Shown here: in pieces, positions 53,232-60,699 of the stretch
Position numbering within the stretch: position 1 is the first letter of the stretch
How the letters are laid out: the number at the start of each line of letters is the position of its first letter
Source of the DNA: Gemmiger formicilis
GTDB lineage: Bacteria > Bacillota > Clostridia > Oscillospirales > Ruminococcaceae
Length of the DNA: 64,000 nt
Direction: 5' to 3'
Assembly (NCBI RefSeq): GCF_024462815.1
Contig: NZ_JANGCG010000006.1
Span: forward strand, 62,001-126,000
Translations under genes and position numbers: made by a program
The notes under the pieces: generated by a model
The model's database searches: none
Told to the model about the DNA's origin: nothing
Seen by the model: only the letters and a program-made list of their open reading frames with translations

Positions 53232-53925
53232 ACAATAGTCCTTTCCGCGTCCGCTCCTCCGGTGATGAAGTTCTTTCATTTGAATAGGCATTCACCGTGC
53301 CGGCATAGGTGAAAGGCACATAGTGCAGGGTGCTGTCCGGCAGATCGCCGTTTGCCGTTCCAGATATGTTCATCGCCGATAGGTCAAAGTAATAGGTGCC
53401 GTCGGGCTTGAGGGAAAACTGCTCGTCAGGCGAATCATTAGCCAATAGCATTGGCGCAGCCAGCGCCCCCAATGCAGCGGCAGCTTCCGCATACCGGGTC
53501 ATATCCAGCTCATCGATTTCCTCGTCGGAGAGCTTCTCCTTCGCCTCGTCGATGGCCTCAAGCTGCTCTTTGACTTCCTCGGCGTTCTCTTCAGTGATTT
53601 CTTCTGCGTTCGGTAAACCGTCGATCATGGCCTGTACCTGATCTGCGGCACTCAGCTCTGTGGAACCATTCGGATCATCGGCTCTCTCGGTGCTGCCGTT
53701 TTCGCCGGTTCTGTCCTCAACAGGGATGTATTGACCGCAGTTCTGCGGTATAGCATTCTCCGCTCCACAGACAGGGCATTCCTTGTTCATGTTGTCCGTC
53801 GTGCAGGCGGTTTCGCAGGTGCAAACAGGTGGCTCTTCCGCACTGTCCTCCGCAAATGCTGTCGTGGGCAGCAACCCTATCAACATCACACAGCAGAGTA
53901 GAAGACTTAAAATTCGTTTTCTCAT
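53218..53925 (-). pseudogene. 5' fragment of a surface-protein gene
   Basis: 235 codons: signal peptide (MRKRILSLLLCCVMLIGLLP, ending AFAED), Cys-rich stretch CTCETACTTDNMNKECPVCG, acidic spacer, the AMIDGLP...EITEENAEEVKEQL segment, and SLKPDGTYYFDLSAMNISG leading to LHYVPFTYAGTVNAYS. Related proteins, as I recall, continue for hundreds of residues beyond this point. Here the frame goes into NERTSSPEERTRKGLLYEQT, which is simply the leader of the next gene read through. It is therefore best read as the stump left by a deletion. It may still be translated and secreted. Its ATG overlaps the tetR stop by 4 nt. Confidence 0.65.
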
Positions 53926-54626
53926 TTCGTTTTCTCCGTTTCGCTGCCGCTCGACAGCTTAAAATCGTATTTCATTTCCAGCATAGCAAACAGCTTATAC
54001 ATAACCTCTGTGGCAATCGCCTTGATATCCAGTGTCTGAATAAAGGCAAGCACTTTGGCCTGCTCCTCCTCCGGCACCTTGTACACTCTCAGTTCCGCCG
54101 TCAGAAAGCGGCTGATTTTTCGCTCCAGCGGGAAATGAATGTCACATTTGCGTGCCATATAGCTGCGCATCAGCCCCGCCGTGCCGATGTCCATTTCATA
54201 AAAATCGCTGTCGGTGTAATCGGGGAAATTCCCGCCGAAAATCTCTTTTAATTCCACCGTGGTATGCACATAGATATATTCCGCCGTATCCGGGGCGGTA
54301 TAGGCTTCGATATAAATCTCCCGCAGATTCTCGTTCAACTCGGTGAGGGTGAGCTGGATCGCCGTATCCACCGCATAGGCATACACCGACGGCAGCTTGC
54401 TGTCCGCAATGCTTCGTGCCACACCGAACTGACCGTCGAACATCGTTTCAGTCAAATCCAGCAAAATTTTATCCTTGGTCGGAAACAGATTCAAATAGCT
54501 TCCTCTTGCAACGCCCGCTTCGTCAACAATCTGACTGACCGAGGTGTTTTTATACCCCTGCTCCAAAAAAAGACGAACGCAGGCGGTCAGGATTTTCTTC
54601 CTTGTTTCGCTGCTGCTTCTCCGCAA
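53922..54626 (-). CDS. TetR-family regulator
   Basis: About 234 aa. The N-terminal helix-turn-helix is clear: RKKILTACVRLFLEQGYKNTSVSQIVDEAGVARGSYLNLFPTKDKILLDL. The C-terminal ligand-binding part is variable, with ELRVYKVPEEEQAKVLAFIQ near the end. It is the first gene of the cargo operon and directly overlaps the next gene (ATGA). A palindrome at its own promoter (54651-54666) suggests autoregulation of the whole operon. The start is TTG 54626, 5 nt after AGGTGA; GTG 54635 overlaps the ribosome site. Confidence 0.88.
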   Translation of the reverse strand: MRRSSSETRKKILTACVRLFLEQGYKNTSVSQIVDEAGVARGSYLNLFPTKDKILLDLTETMFDGQFGVARSIADSKLPSVYAYAVDTAIQLTLTELNENLREIYIEAYTAPDTAEYIYVHTTVELKEIFGGNFPDYTDSDFYEMDIGTAGLMRSYMARKCDIHFPLERKISRFLTAELRVYKVPEEEQAKVLAFIQTLDIKAIATEVMYKLFAMLEMKYDFKLSSGSETEKTK

Positions 54627-54650
54627 ATAAATCACCTCACCATAAAAGTG

Positions 54651-54694
54651 TTAGTATTCGTACTAATAATAACATCTCGAGAATGAAAAGACAA
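54651..54694 (-). promoter_or_regulatory. Promoter and palindromic operator of the TetR operon
   Basis: Minus strand -35 TTGTCT (54689-54694), 17-nt spacer, -10 TATTAT (54666-54671). TTAGTA-TTCG-TACTAA (54651-54666) directly follows the -10, a good position for repression by the TetR protein. Confidence 0.75.
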
Positions 54695-54903
54695 GTGGTA
54701 TTTGAGGTTTTTCTGCGTTGCGTTGAATTGTGCCATTTTCGCCAATGCCGCCTTCTTCCATTACTCACAGAACTTTATGACTTCTTGAATACTTCCCGAA
54801 AAAGAAAAGCCGCTGTCGCTTTACAGCAGCCTTATCGATAGCGTGTTATGCGTAAATCAAATCGTTTGAAACAATCTCCATATTTGCTGCTTTGTGGCAA
54901 TAG

Positions 54904-54931
54904 AAAAGCGCCGCATCGCTGCGGCGCTTTT
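54904..54931. terminator. Terminator of the ICE surface-protein gene
   Basis: AAAAGCGCCGCA / TGCGGCGCTTTT, a 12-bp stem. It is the counterpart of the terminator at 9722-9753 of the paralogous locus. The region 54695-54903 has no convincing gene. Confidence 0.88.
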
Positions 54932-54965
54932 GCTTTGCCCGGAAGATGGAACGGGGGCTGTTCAG

Positions 54966-57119
54966 TTATCTGTTGTTCTTTCTCTTGCTGGCAACAACGG
55001 CTGTTCCAATGGCTGCACTACCGCTGACAAGCATAAGGACAACCAGCAAAGCAGGGTTGCTGGTGTCGCCGGTCTGCGGAATGGTGTACTGAGGTGTGGC
55101 CGTGGCAGCAGGTGCCGGTGTGGCTGTTGCAACAGGTGCCGGAGTGGTCGTTGCAGCAGGTGCCGGGGTAGCCGTGGCGGCAGGTGCCGGGGTGGCCTTG
55201 TCGGCGTCCTTGTATTGCAGGGCAGCAATCGCATCTTCAATAGCCTTTGCCATAGCGTCAACCTCTGCCTGCCGGGTAATGTCCTTGCCACGGGCAACGG
55301 CATTGACGGCGGCTTCCACGCCGGTGAAGTCCTTGTAGTTGTCCTTGTTTAGTGCATTTGCTTTGGCAATGGCTGCATCAACCTTGGTGTAGTCGGCGTC
55401 CTTGTATTGCAGGGCAGCAATCGCATCTTCAATAGCTTTCGCCATTGTATCAACGTCGCTCTGTTCAGTGATGTTCTTGTCACGGACAACAGCATTGACG
55501 GCAGTTTCCACACCGGAAAAATCCTTGTAGTCCTCCTTCTTCAAAGCCTTTGCCTTGGCAATGGCTGCGTCTACTTTGGTGTAGTCAGCACCCTTGTATT
55601 GCAGGGCAACAATCGCGTTTTCGATAGCCTGTGCCATTGCGTTGACATTAGCCTGACTCGCCAAAGCTTTGCCCCTGACAACTCCGTCCACCGCCGTATT
55701 CAATGCGGCAACAGATTCGTCGGTATAGACAGTCAAATCAGTGGGAATGGCTGCCATCGCTGCTTCCACAGCACTGTAATCTGCCGGTTCTGCACCGCCG
55801 AGAACCTGTCCGTTCACAAAAGACCATCCGTTGCTGTTGTCGCCGTTATTCAGTTCGGCTGCAAAAGCTTCGGTTTTCATTTCATCCTGCGACTTTGCAG
55901 TTGCAGATTCGTACTGTGTTTTAATACCGGAGTTTTCCTCTGCAAAATAGCAGTTGGTTATTTCGCTTCTCTTGGTCGCAGACGACTGCTCTGCAAAGGC
56001 ATACTGAAAGGATGATGAGCCTGTTACGCTGCCGGTTGCAAAGCAGTTTGTAATGGAGCCATAGTAATTTGTGTCAGAGGCATCGGTACCTACAAAAGAG
56101 GCCATAGCAGCCGCAGCCTGTGATACATTGCCACTTGCATAGCAGTTTTTGATATTCAGACCCCAAAGGCCGCCGGCAAAGCCGCCTGTATATGCGCCGC
56201 CGGTAACATTGCCCGTGGCGTAACAATTTCGAATAATCGTTTCTGCATCTGTTTTGCCGTTTCCTTTGCCGATAAATCCGCCGACATTCGCACCGCCACG
56301 GGAATCTGCCTTCACATTTACCGTCACATCGGATCTGCTGTATGTGATTTTCGCTGCTTTTCCCAATTCACCAATCAGTCCGCCGATAGACCCCTTGCCG
56401 GCTTTTTCCGTAATGCTGCCGGATACACTGCACTCGTTGATGAGCTGCGCTCCATCCAGTGCACCTACAAGCCCGCCGACCCAGTATGCAGCAGCATAAA
56501 CGTTGCTCGGTGCGCTCATATCCATAGCCAAACCTGTCACATGACAGTTTTCAATGGATCCACCTGAAGAACCAACCAGACCGCCGGCAAAGCCGACGAC
56601 AGCACCTATCGAAGCAATCTTTGCTACACCGTGGATAGAAACAGTATCCAGATTCAGGTTACTGATTTTTCCCTCTGTTGCGCCAAACAACCCAAATACA
56701 TCCGATTCAAGCGGTGTGGTCTCTGACCCAATGGAAACATTAGAGATGGTATATCCCTTACCGTCAAAATTACCGGCGAAGACGCGATAATTCGAACCTC
56801 CCAACAGTGCATCAGAAAAAGAATTTGCAATCGGTGTCCAAGGCAGCCCGTTCAGGTCTATGTTAGCCGTCAAAACAAAGTTCTTCGCTTCGTAGGTTTC
56901 TCCGTTATTCACAGAGCTTGCAAGATATGCAAGCTGTGCTCCGTTAGCAATCTGATAAGGATCCTCTGCGGTACCTGTTCCACCTGCGAACGCTGCCGCT
57001 GTATTGCCATCCCAGACACTTATGTTCTGTGTCTCCTCTGCAAACGCTGCCATTGGCACGAAAGTCATAGCAAGGCAAAGCGTCAGCAGAAGGCTAAGAA
57101 TTTTTTTCTTCATTTTCAT
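54966..57119 (-). CDS. ICE-borne GLUG/FIVAR surface protein, paralogue of 7756-9684
   Basis: A 717-aa protein. The signal peptide MKMKKKILSLLLTLCLAMTF is nearly identical to that of the chromosomal paralogue. GLUG-type repeats (about 150-380; VGGLVGALDGAQLINECSVSGSI, TGGFAGGLWGLNIKNCYASGNV) form a different middle. Three FIVAR-like repeats follow (about 455-640), then a (TPAPAAT)-type linker, IPQTGDTSNP, a TM helix and SKRKNNR. Probably a wall-anchored adhesin. It is transcribed toward the left from the promoter at 57497-57525 through a leader ORF and attenuator, exactly as in the other locus. AGGAGGAATG precedes the start. Confidence 0.9.
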   Translation of the reverse strand: MKMKKKILSLLLTLCLAMTFVPMAAFAEETQNISVWDGNTAAAFAGGTGTAEDPYQIANGAQLAYLASSVNNGETYEAKNFVLTANIDLNGLPWTPIANSFSDALLGGSNYRVFAGNFDGKGYTISNVSIGSETTPLESDVFGLFGATEGKISNLNLDTVSIHGVAKIASIGAVVGFAGGLVGSSGGSIENCHVTGLAMDMSAPSNVYAAAYWVGGLVGALDGAQLINECSVSGSITEKAGKGSIGGLIGELGKAAKITYSRSDVTVNVKADSRGGANVGGFIGKGNGKTDAETIIRNCYATGNVTGGAYTGGFAGGLWGLNIKNCYASGNVSQAAAAMASFVGTDASDTNYYGSITNCFATGSVTGSSSFQYAFAEQSSATKRSEITNCYFAEENSGIKTQYESATAKSQDEMKTEAFAAELNNGDNSNGWSFVNGQVLGGAEPADYSAVEAAMAAIPTDLTVYTDESVAALNTAVDGVVRGKALASQANVNAMAQAIENAIVALQYKGADYTKVDAAIAKAKALKKEDYKDFSGVETAVNAVVRDKNITEQSDVDTMAKAIEDAIAALQYKDADYTKVDAAIAKANALNKDNYKDFTGVEAAVNAVARGKDITRQAEVDAMAKAIEDAIAALQYKDADKATPAPAATATPAPAATTTPAPVATATPAPAATATPQYTIPQTGDTSNPALLVVLMLVSGSAAIGTAVVASKRKNNR

Positions 57120-57249
57120 TCCTCCTGTGTGTTTAAATCATCAAAAATTGTTGCCGCAGTAAGTGTACCGATAAAATAGATTGAAGCATCCGCAACACCT
57201 GACAATCAGGTGCAAAGCCTCAGCAACAAGCCCCCTTCCCACAAAATAA

Positions 57250-57292
57250 AAAATCCGAAATCAAGGCATAGTTCACCCTGCTTCCGGATTTT
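57250..57292 (-). terminator. Terminator / attenuator, ICE copy
   Basis: The arms 57250-57266 and 57276-57292 pair as in the left copy (7583-7625), with two G-U pairs and one mismatch. T6 follows on the minus strand. It lies between leader ORF and surface gene. Confidence 0.75.
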
Positions 57293-57344
57293 ACCTGACG
57301 ATATGATGTAATAGAGCTTGACACACTGAATAAAAGGCGCAATA

Positions 57345-57425
57345 CTACTGCCGAGCCGAGCCGAGCCGAGCCGAGCCGAGCCGAGCCGAGCCGAGCCGAG
57401 CCATTTTCGCGCCTTTGAGTATCAT
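57345..57425 (-). CDS. 26-aa leader peptide, ICE copy
   Basis: Minus-strand ORF MILKGAKM + ARLGS repeats + ARQ-stop, with GGAAGGAGGG before the ATG. It differs from the left leader by one residue. The other two frames remain open from the repeat through the terminator hairpin in this copy too. Confidence 0.65.
   Translation of the reverse strand: MILKGAKMARLGSARLGSARLGSARQ
57351..57400 (-). repeat. (CTCGG)10 simple sequence repeat, ICE copy
   Basis: Ten perfect copies (CCGAG on the plus strand), the same number as at 7475-7524, in inverted orientation. Confidence 0.95.
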
Positions 57426-57496
57426 TGTCAAGCCCTCCTTCCGTAATTTTAGTAAGAAAAGAATGTCAATCCCATTCCTCACAAATATACATAGAT

Positions 57497-57525
57497 ATTA
57501 TAGCAGATTCTCCATAAAACCACAA
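57497..57525 (-). promoter_or_regulatory. Promoter of the ICE leader transcript
   Basis: Minus strand -35 TTGTGG (57520-57525), 17-nt spacer, consensus -10 TATAAT (57497-57502), about 72 nt before the leader ATG. Spacing matches the left copy. Confidence 0.75.
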
Positions 57526-57744
57526 GTAACGTTCAAAATATTGTCGGTCACTATTCTAAACGCATTGCCTCTTCCATTACTAGCATATCGTGACACCGGA
57601 TGTTTGTTGGAAACTGCTCCTTTTCTTCTTGATGATTGTTGTATGAATTTTCCCCTTCGTATCCTTGCTTTCGAGCGATTTCGACACGAATAAGAACTAT
57701 AATTCATACTAGATTCACCAATTATAAACAAGGAGTGATCGTTT

Positions 57745-58308
57745 ATGAAAAAGGAATTCGCAATGTCGTTATCGCAATCCTATCGGCAGGACCTTCTCGA
57801 TGCCACACAGCTGGCTGAACAGGGGATGCTGTCGCCCTCGCAGCAGGCATACTGCTTTGAGGAAATCGGGGACACCAAGGGTACTGCGTTCTATCCTGCA
57901 AACGGGGATGAATTGTTCCGGAAGCTGCGCACTGCGTTGGGCGAAAAAGCGCAAATTTCCGAACGCCAGCGCGCGGAAACCGAGCTGCGCAAGTTGGGCG
58001 TGGAACTCTTATTCCATACCTATATAGACAGGTTCACCTTTGCTGAAATTACCCATAACACCGCAGCCCACAAATATGATGCCATTATCTACCTTGATGA
58101 GCGTGTCACCAACGAGGATAAGCGCGCCAACGCCGCAGCAATGCGCAAGGCGTTTGATGCGTGGCTGGAGGAAAACGGTCTTACGGCAGACCCCACCGCC
58201 TTAACTGAGGTGTCCGATCCGTGCGAGGGGCGCTTTGATACATTAGCCGAGGCGATTGCGCATATCGACCATATTTTACGCTTTCCCGACCTGCTGCTTA
58301 TCATTTGA
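57745..58308 (+). CDS. Unrecognised ICE protein
   Basis: A 187-aa soluble acidic protein, mostly helical by eye. Segments: SLSQSYRQDLLDATQLAEQGMLSPSQQAYCFEEIG, a middle rich in Arg/Glu (KAQISERQRAETELRKLGVELLFHTYID), then AIIYLDERVTNEDKRANAAAMRKAFDAWLEENGL. No family, catalytic motif, signal peptide or membrane helix recognised. AAGGAGTGATC precedes the ATG. It is followed by the XRE regulator after a 157-nt gap. Possibly a regulator or a counter-defence protein; function not inferred. Confidence 0.6.
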   Translation: MKKEFAMSLSQSYRQDLLDATQLAEQGMLSPSQQAYCFEEIGDTKGTAFYPANGDELFRKLRTALGEKAQISERQRAETELRKLGVELLFHTYIDRFTFAEITHNTAAHKYDAIIYLDERVTNEDKRANAAAMRKAFDAWLEENGLTADPTALTEVSDPCEGRFDTLAEAIAHIDHILRFPDLLLII

Positions 58309-58409
58309 AACACCGCGCCTGAAAAAACTTTTTTCAAAATTAAGTATTCAATCGTCAACATATTGGCAATCCCACGAAAACTGATACATCAATGCTGAAC
58401 GCTCCACCG

Positions 58410-58449
58410 CGATTTATATTACAATATTTACATATTATAGTATAAATCG
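58410..58449 (+). promoter_or_regulatory. Possible operator upstream of the XRE regulator
   Basis: CGATTTATA (58410-58418) and TATAAATCG (58441-58449) form a 9-bp inverted repeat with a 22-nt AT-rich spacer, just before the regulator gene. A possible autoregulatory site. Confidence 0.4.
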
Positions 58450-58465
58450 GAAAGGGTGTATCTGC

Positions 58466-58789
58466 TTGCTACAGGTAGCCGAATATGAGAATTTTGTCCG
58501 TAAGCGCATCACGCAGCTGCGCCATCGCCTCCACGTTTCTGAACATAAAATGAGCCTTGACCTTGGCAAAAGCGGCAGCTATATGCGCAGTATTTCAATC
58601 GGCAAGGCAATGCCCTCGATGCACGAATTTCTGCGCATCTGTGAATACCTCGGCGTAACCCCGCAGGAATTCTTTACCGGTGCCGGGGATGAAACCGACC
58701 GTATCAATATCTTTAACCGACTGCAAGACCTCGATGACGGTGACATACAGAAATTGCAGACATTCCTTGGTTGGATGGAAGAAAAGTAA
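58466..58789 (+). CDS. XRE-family helix-turn-helix regulator
   Basis: A 107-aa protein: FVRKRITQLRHRLHVSEHKMSLDLGKSGSYMRSISIGKAMPSMHEFLRICEYLGVTPQEFF is a Cro/CI-type HTH. A C-terminal helix (DLDDGDIQKLQTFLGWMEEK) follows. This type of short regulator is common beside the recombination module of Tn1549-like ICEs and may control excision genes. The start is TTG 58466. Terminator at 58801. Confidence 0.85.
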   Translation: MLQVAEYENFVRKRITQLRHRLHVSEHKMSLDLGKSGSYMRSISIGKAMPSMHEFLRICEYLGVTPQEFFTGAGDETDRINIFNRLQDLDDGDIQKLQTFLGWMEEK

Positions 58790-58800
58790 ATCCACTTTCT

Positions 58801-58838
58801 GCCCGACAAGTTTTGGCTTGCCGGGCTTTTTCTTTTTG
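58801..58838 (+). terminator. Terminator after the XRE regulator
   Basis: GCCCGACAAG / CTTGCCGGGC with a T-rich tail TTTTTCTTTTT. Confidence 0.85.
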
Positions 58839-58993
58839 TGGGACATATTTAGTTGAAAGGCGTATTGCATGGCAGATGTGCTTGACGCTCCGGTAGGCGG
58901 AGCCATGCCGTATTAAGGCAGGGAAAACTTCAAGCGCTACTGTGTCCTTTCAAAAGTCCCTTCGCCGCGTAGTTTTTCGTATATTATTCGTAT

Positions 58994-59030
58994 GCCAGAT
59001 GGTTTTTATAACCATCTGGCGTATTTTTTT
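58994..59030 (+). terminator. Second terminator in the 58790-59131 gap
   Basis: GCCAGATGGTT-TTTAT-AACCATCTGGC, a perfect 11-bp stem, followed by GTA and T7. Apart from this and the previous hairpin, the 340-nt gap shows no gene. Confidence 0.85.
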
Positions 59031-59131
59031 GTTTCTTTTTCGTTTTGGCGGCAGAGGACCGCCGTTTTCTGCCCGCGCCCCTCCGAGTTTTGAGGTCTAT
59101 TCAATGAAACTCAAAATTCAGGAGGTTTACG

Positions 59132-59554
59132 ATGGCAAAGAAAAATATTGCCGATAAGTATTGGATTTACGGCGAGGATGCAGAATTAGCCGCGCGCCTT
59201 ACAAGCTATTTGACAAGAGTGGTATACAATCAGCGAGCAAATTATATCCGCGCACTAATGAAGATTAAGGAACATGAGTGCTCGATTGAAGATTGTGATT
59301 CGGATATTGAATCTCAATCCATGCGCTCAGGTAATTCATTGGAGGAAAGTATTGAATCCAAGCTGATGTGGGAAGCTATTCGAAAATATTTGCCCAAACT
59401 GGAACTGAAAGAGTGCGAGGTTATGATAGCCTTGTACATTGACCGTCTTTCCGTTACGGCTACGGCTGCTAAGTTGAAAGTTGATGCCAGTACGGTCAGG
59501 CGCCGCCGTGACAGCGCCTGTGACAAAATTCGCAAAGCAATGGAGGAAAAATAA
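59132..59554 (+). CDS. Sigma-70-like regulatory factor
   Basis: A 140-aa sigma-factor-like protein: an N-terminal helical region and a C-terminal sigma region-4-like HTH (LELKECEVMIALYIDRLSVTATAAKLKVDASTVRRRRDSACDKI). Similar to the small sigma-like regulators (Tn916 Orf7 type) placed before the xis/int module. GGAGGTTTACG precedes the ATG. It ends 1 nt before the next gene. Confidence 0.82.
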   Translation: MAKKNIADKYWIYGEDAELAARLTSYLTRVVYNQRANYIRALMKIKEHECSIEDCDSDIESQSMRSGNSLEESIESKLMWEAIRKYLPKLELKECEVMIALYIDRLSVTATAAKLKVDASTVRRRRDSACDKIRKAMEEK

Positions 59555-59555
59555 A

Positions 59556-59741
59556 ATGGGAATGTTCAAAAACACCCTTTTGCTGGCCCAGCAGGGTAAT
59601 GAAAAGGCAATGGAGAAATTACTTAATCGCTACGATCCTCTGCTGAAAAAGTGCAGCATTATACAAGGACACTTCGATGAAGATTTATATCAGTCCTTGA
59701 TTCTTGAATTTGTGCGGGCTGTATCCGCATTCAAAATTTAA
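59556..59741 (+). CDS. Small helix-turn-helix protein (Tn916 Orf8-like)
   Basis: A 61-aa protein, MGMFKNTLLLAQQGNEKAME... with LLNRYDPLLKKCSIIQGHFDEDLYQSLILEFVRAVSAFKI. It resembles the HTH_16/Orf8 group, i.e. a sigma region-2-like fragment paired with the preceding factor. GAGGAAAAATAAA precedes the start. A strong terminator follows. It may act with the upstream sigma-like protein as a split sigma factor. Confidence 0.75.
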   Translation: MGMFKNTLLLAQQGNEKAMEKLLNRYDPLLKKCSIIQGHFDEDLYQSLILEFVRAVSAFKI

Positions 59742-59746
59742 CTAAA

Positions 59747-59790
59747 AAAGTGGCTGTCGCAATTCAGTGCGGCGGCCACTTTCTCTTTTA
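59747..59790 (+). terminator. Terminator after the sigma/HTH pair
   Basis: AAAGTGGCTGTCGC / GCGGCGGCCACTTT (two mismatched pairs) followed by CTCTTTTA. Confidence 0.85.
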
Positions 59791-59895
59791 GGCTGATTCT
59801 ATATTTAACTTTATTATGGCAAAATTTGATAGCTTTTGGGGACTTTTTGGGGGGGACTTGAAAAAATATAAAATTTTTTTGATTTTTTGCACGAT

Positions 59896-59923
59896 TTGGT
59901 TTTTAATTGCGATGATATATATA
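59896..59923 (+). promoter_or_regulatory. Possible promoter of the structured RNA
   Basis: -35 TTGGTT (59896-59901), 16-nt spacer, -10 TATATA (59918-59923). Moderate match. Confidence 0.4.
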
Positions 59924-59929
59924 GAGGGA

Positions 59930-60323
59930 CAAAAAAGACCCTCTCCCCTTGAGAACCTTGAAAGCAGAATATCCGAATCACCGGCTACATAAAACTGGCC
60001 CTGCCGCAACCCAAGGAGCGCTTCGGCAGGTGCGTCCCGGCTCTGACGCGATGATACTGCTTTCACGGCGGTGGAGCGCCCCCAGAGGCGGGAGAGGTGG
60101 CGTGGAACACATACCTCAAGCGAAGGGTCAGCAATCATGATACGCACCGTGGCGATGCTCTCAAGGCGTCGGCGGTACTGCCAACAATGTGGTACAGGAA
60201 GCGGGAGCTGTTTCCAGCAGCCGGGTCGGTGGTTCGCCCTCGTATGTCCGGGGAGTAGTGTCGAATAGGACATACAATTTGATTTCAGATTATGGCGGTC
60301 ACTTGTTTTCCACAAGTGGCCGC
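59930..60323 (+). ncRNA. Probable structured non-coding RNA before xis
   Basis: About 390 nt, much richer in GC than its flanks and without a credible ORF. Pairings: CCTGCCG (60000) with CGGCAGG (60024), TGCGT (60031) with ACGCA (60142), GTATGTCC (60242-60249) with GGACATAC (60268-60275), and a terminal hairpin GCGGTCACTTG / CAAGTGGCCGC (60295-60323, one G-U). Several further hairpins lie between. It lies between the sigma-like pair and xis/int. Family not identified; it could be a leader controlling xis/int or a free RNA. Confidence 0.6.
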
Positions 60324-60372
60324 TATGCTTGTGGAATCAAATCCGCAATTATTATGAGAGGAGTTGACGACT

Positions 60373-60633
60373 ATGGGAGAGTCGCTTGGAAAACGAGAAA
60401 TTTTCCGCAAATATCCCGATGTGGTGGACGTACCGCAGCTTTGCGAAATGCTGGGCGGTTCGCGGCCCGTGAGCAAGAAAACGGCATATCGTATGCTGAA
60501 TGCAGGAAAAATCAAGGCGTTTCGCATTGGGCGTAGTTACCGCATCCCCAAGGTAAACGTAATTCGCTTTTTGCAGAACGAAACACCCGAAGATTGCAAC
60601 ATTGTCAATGCGACAACCGACAGTGTGGAGTAA
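60373..60633 (+). CDS. xis: Xis/AlpA-like excisionase
   Basis: An 86-aa small winged-helix protein: VDVPQLCEMLGG followed by SKKTAYRMLNAGKIKAFRIGRSYRIPKVNVIRFL, the excisionase/MerR-like DNA-binding pattern. It directs the integrase toward excision. The start is ATG 60373, 9 nt after GGAG; TTG 60364 is too close to the ribosome site. It lies 66 nt upstream of int. Confidence 0.9.
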   Translation: MGESLGKREIFRKYPDVVDVPQLCEMLGGSRPVSKKTAYRMLNAGKIKAFRIGRSYRIPKVNVIRFLQNETPEDCNIVNATTDSVE

Positions 60634-60699
60634 AAGGCATATATCCGCTATCATATAGATGCCATCTATACCGTTAGATAGTCGGAAAGGAGCAACGCA

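Noticed and set aside
59788..60315. Minus-strand 175-codon ORF and short plus-strand ORFs over the putative RNA
   Set aside because: They cross a terminator and the structured region, lack ribosome sites and show no family resemblance. A non-coding RNA explains the region better.
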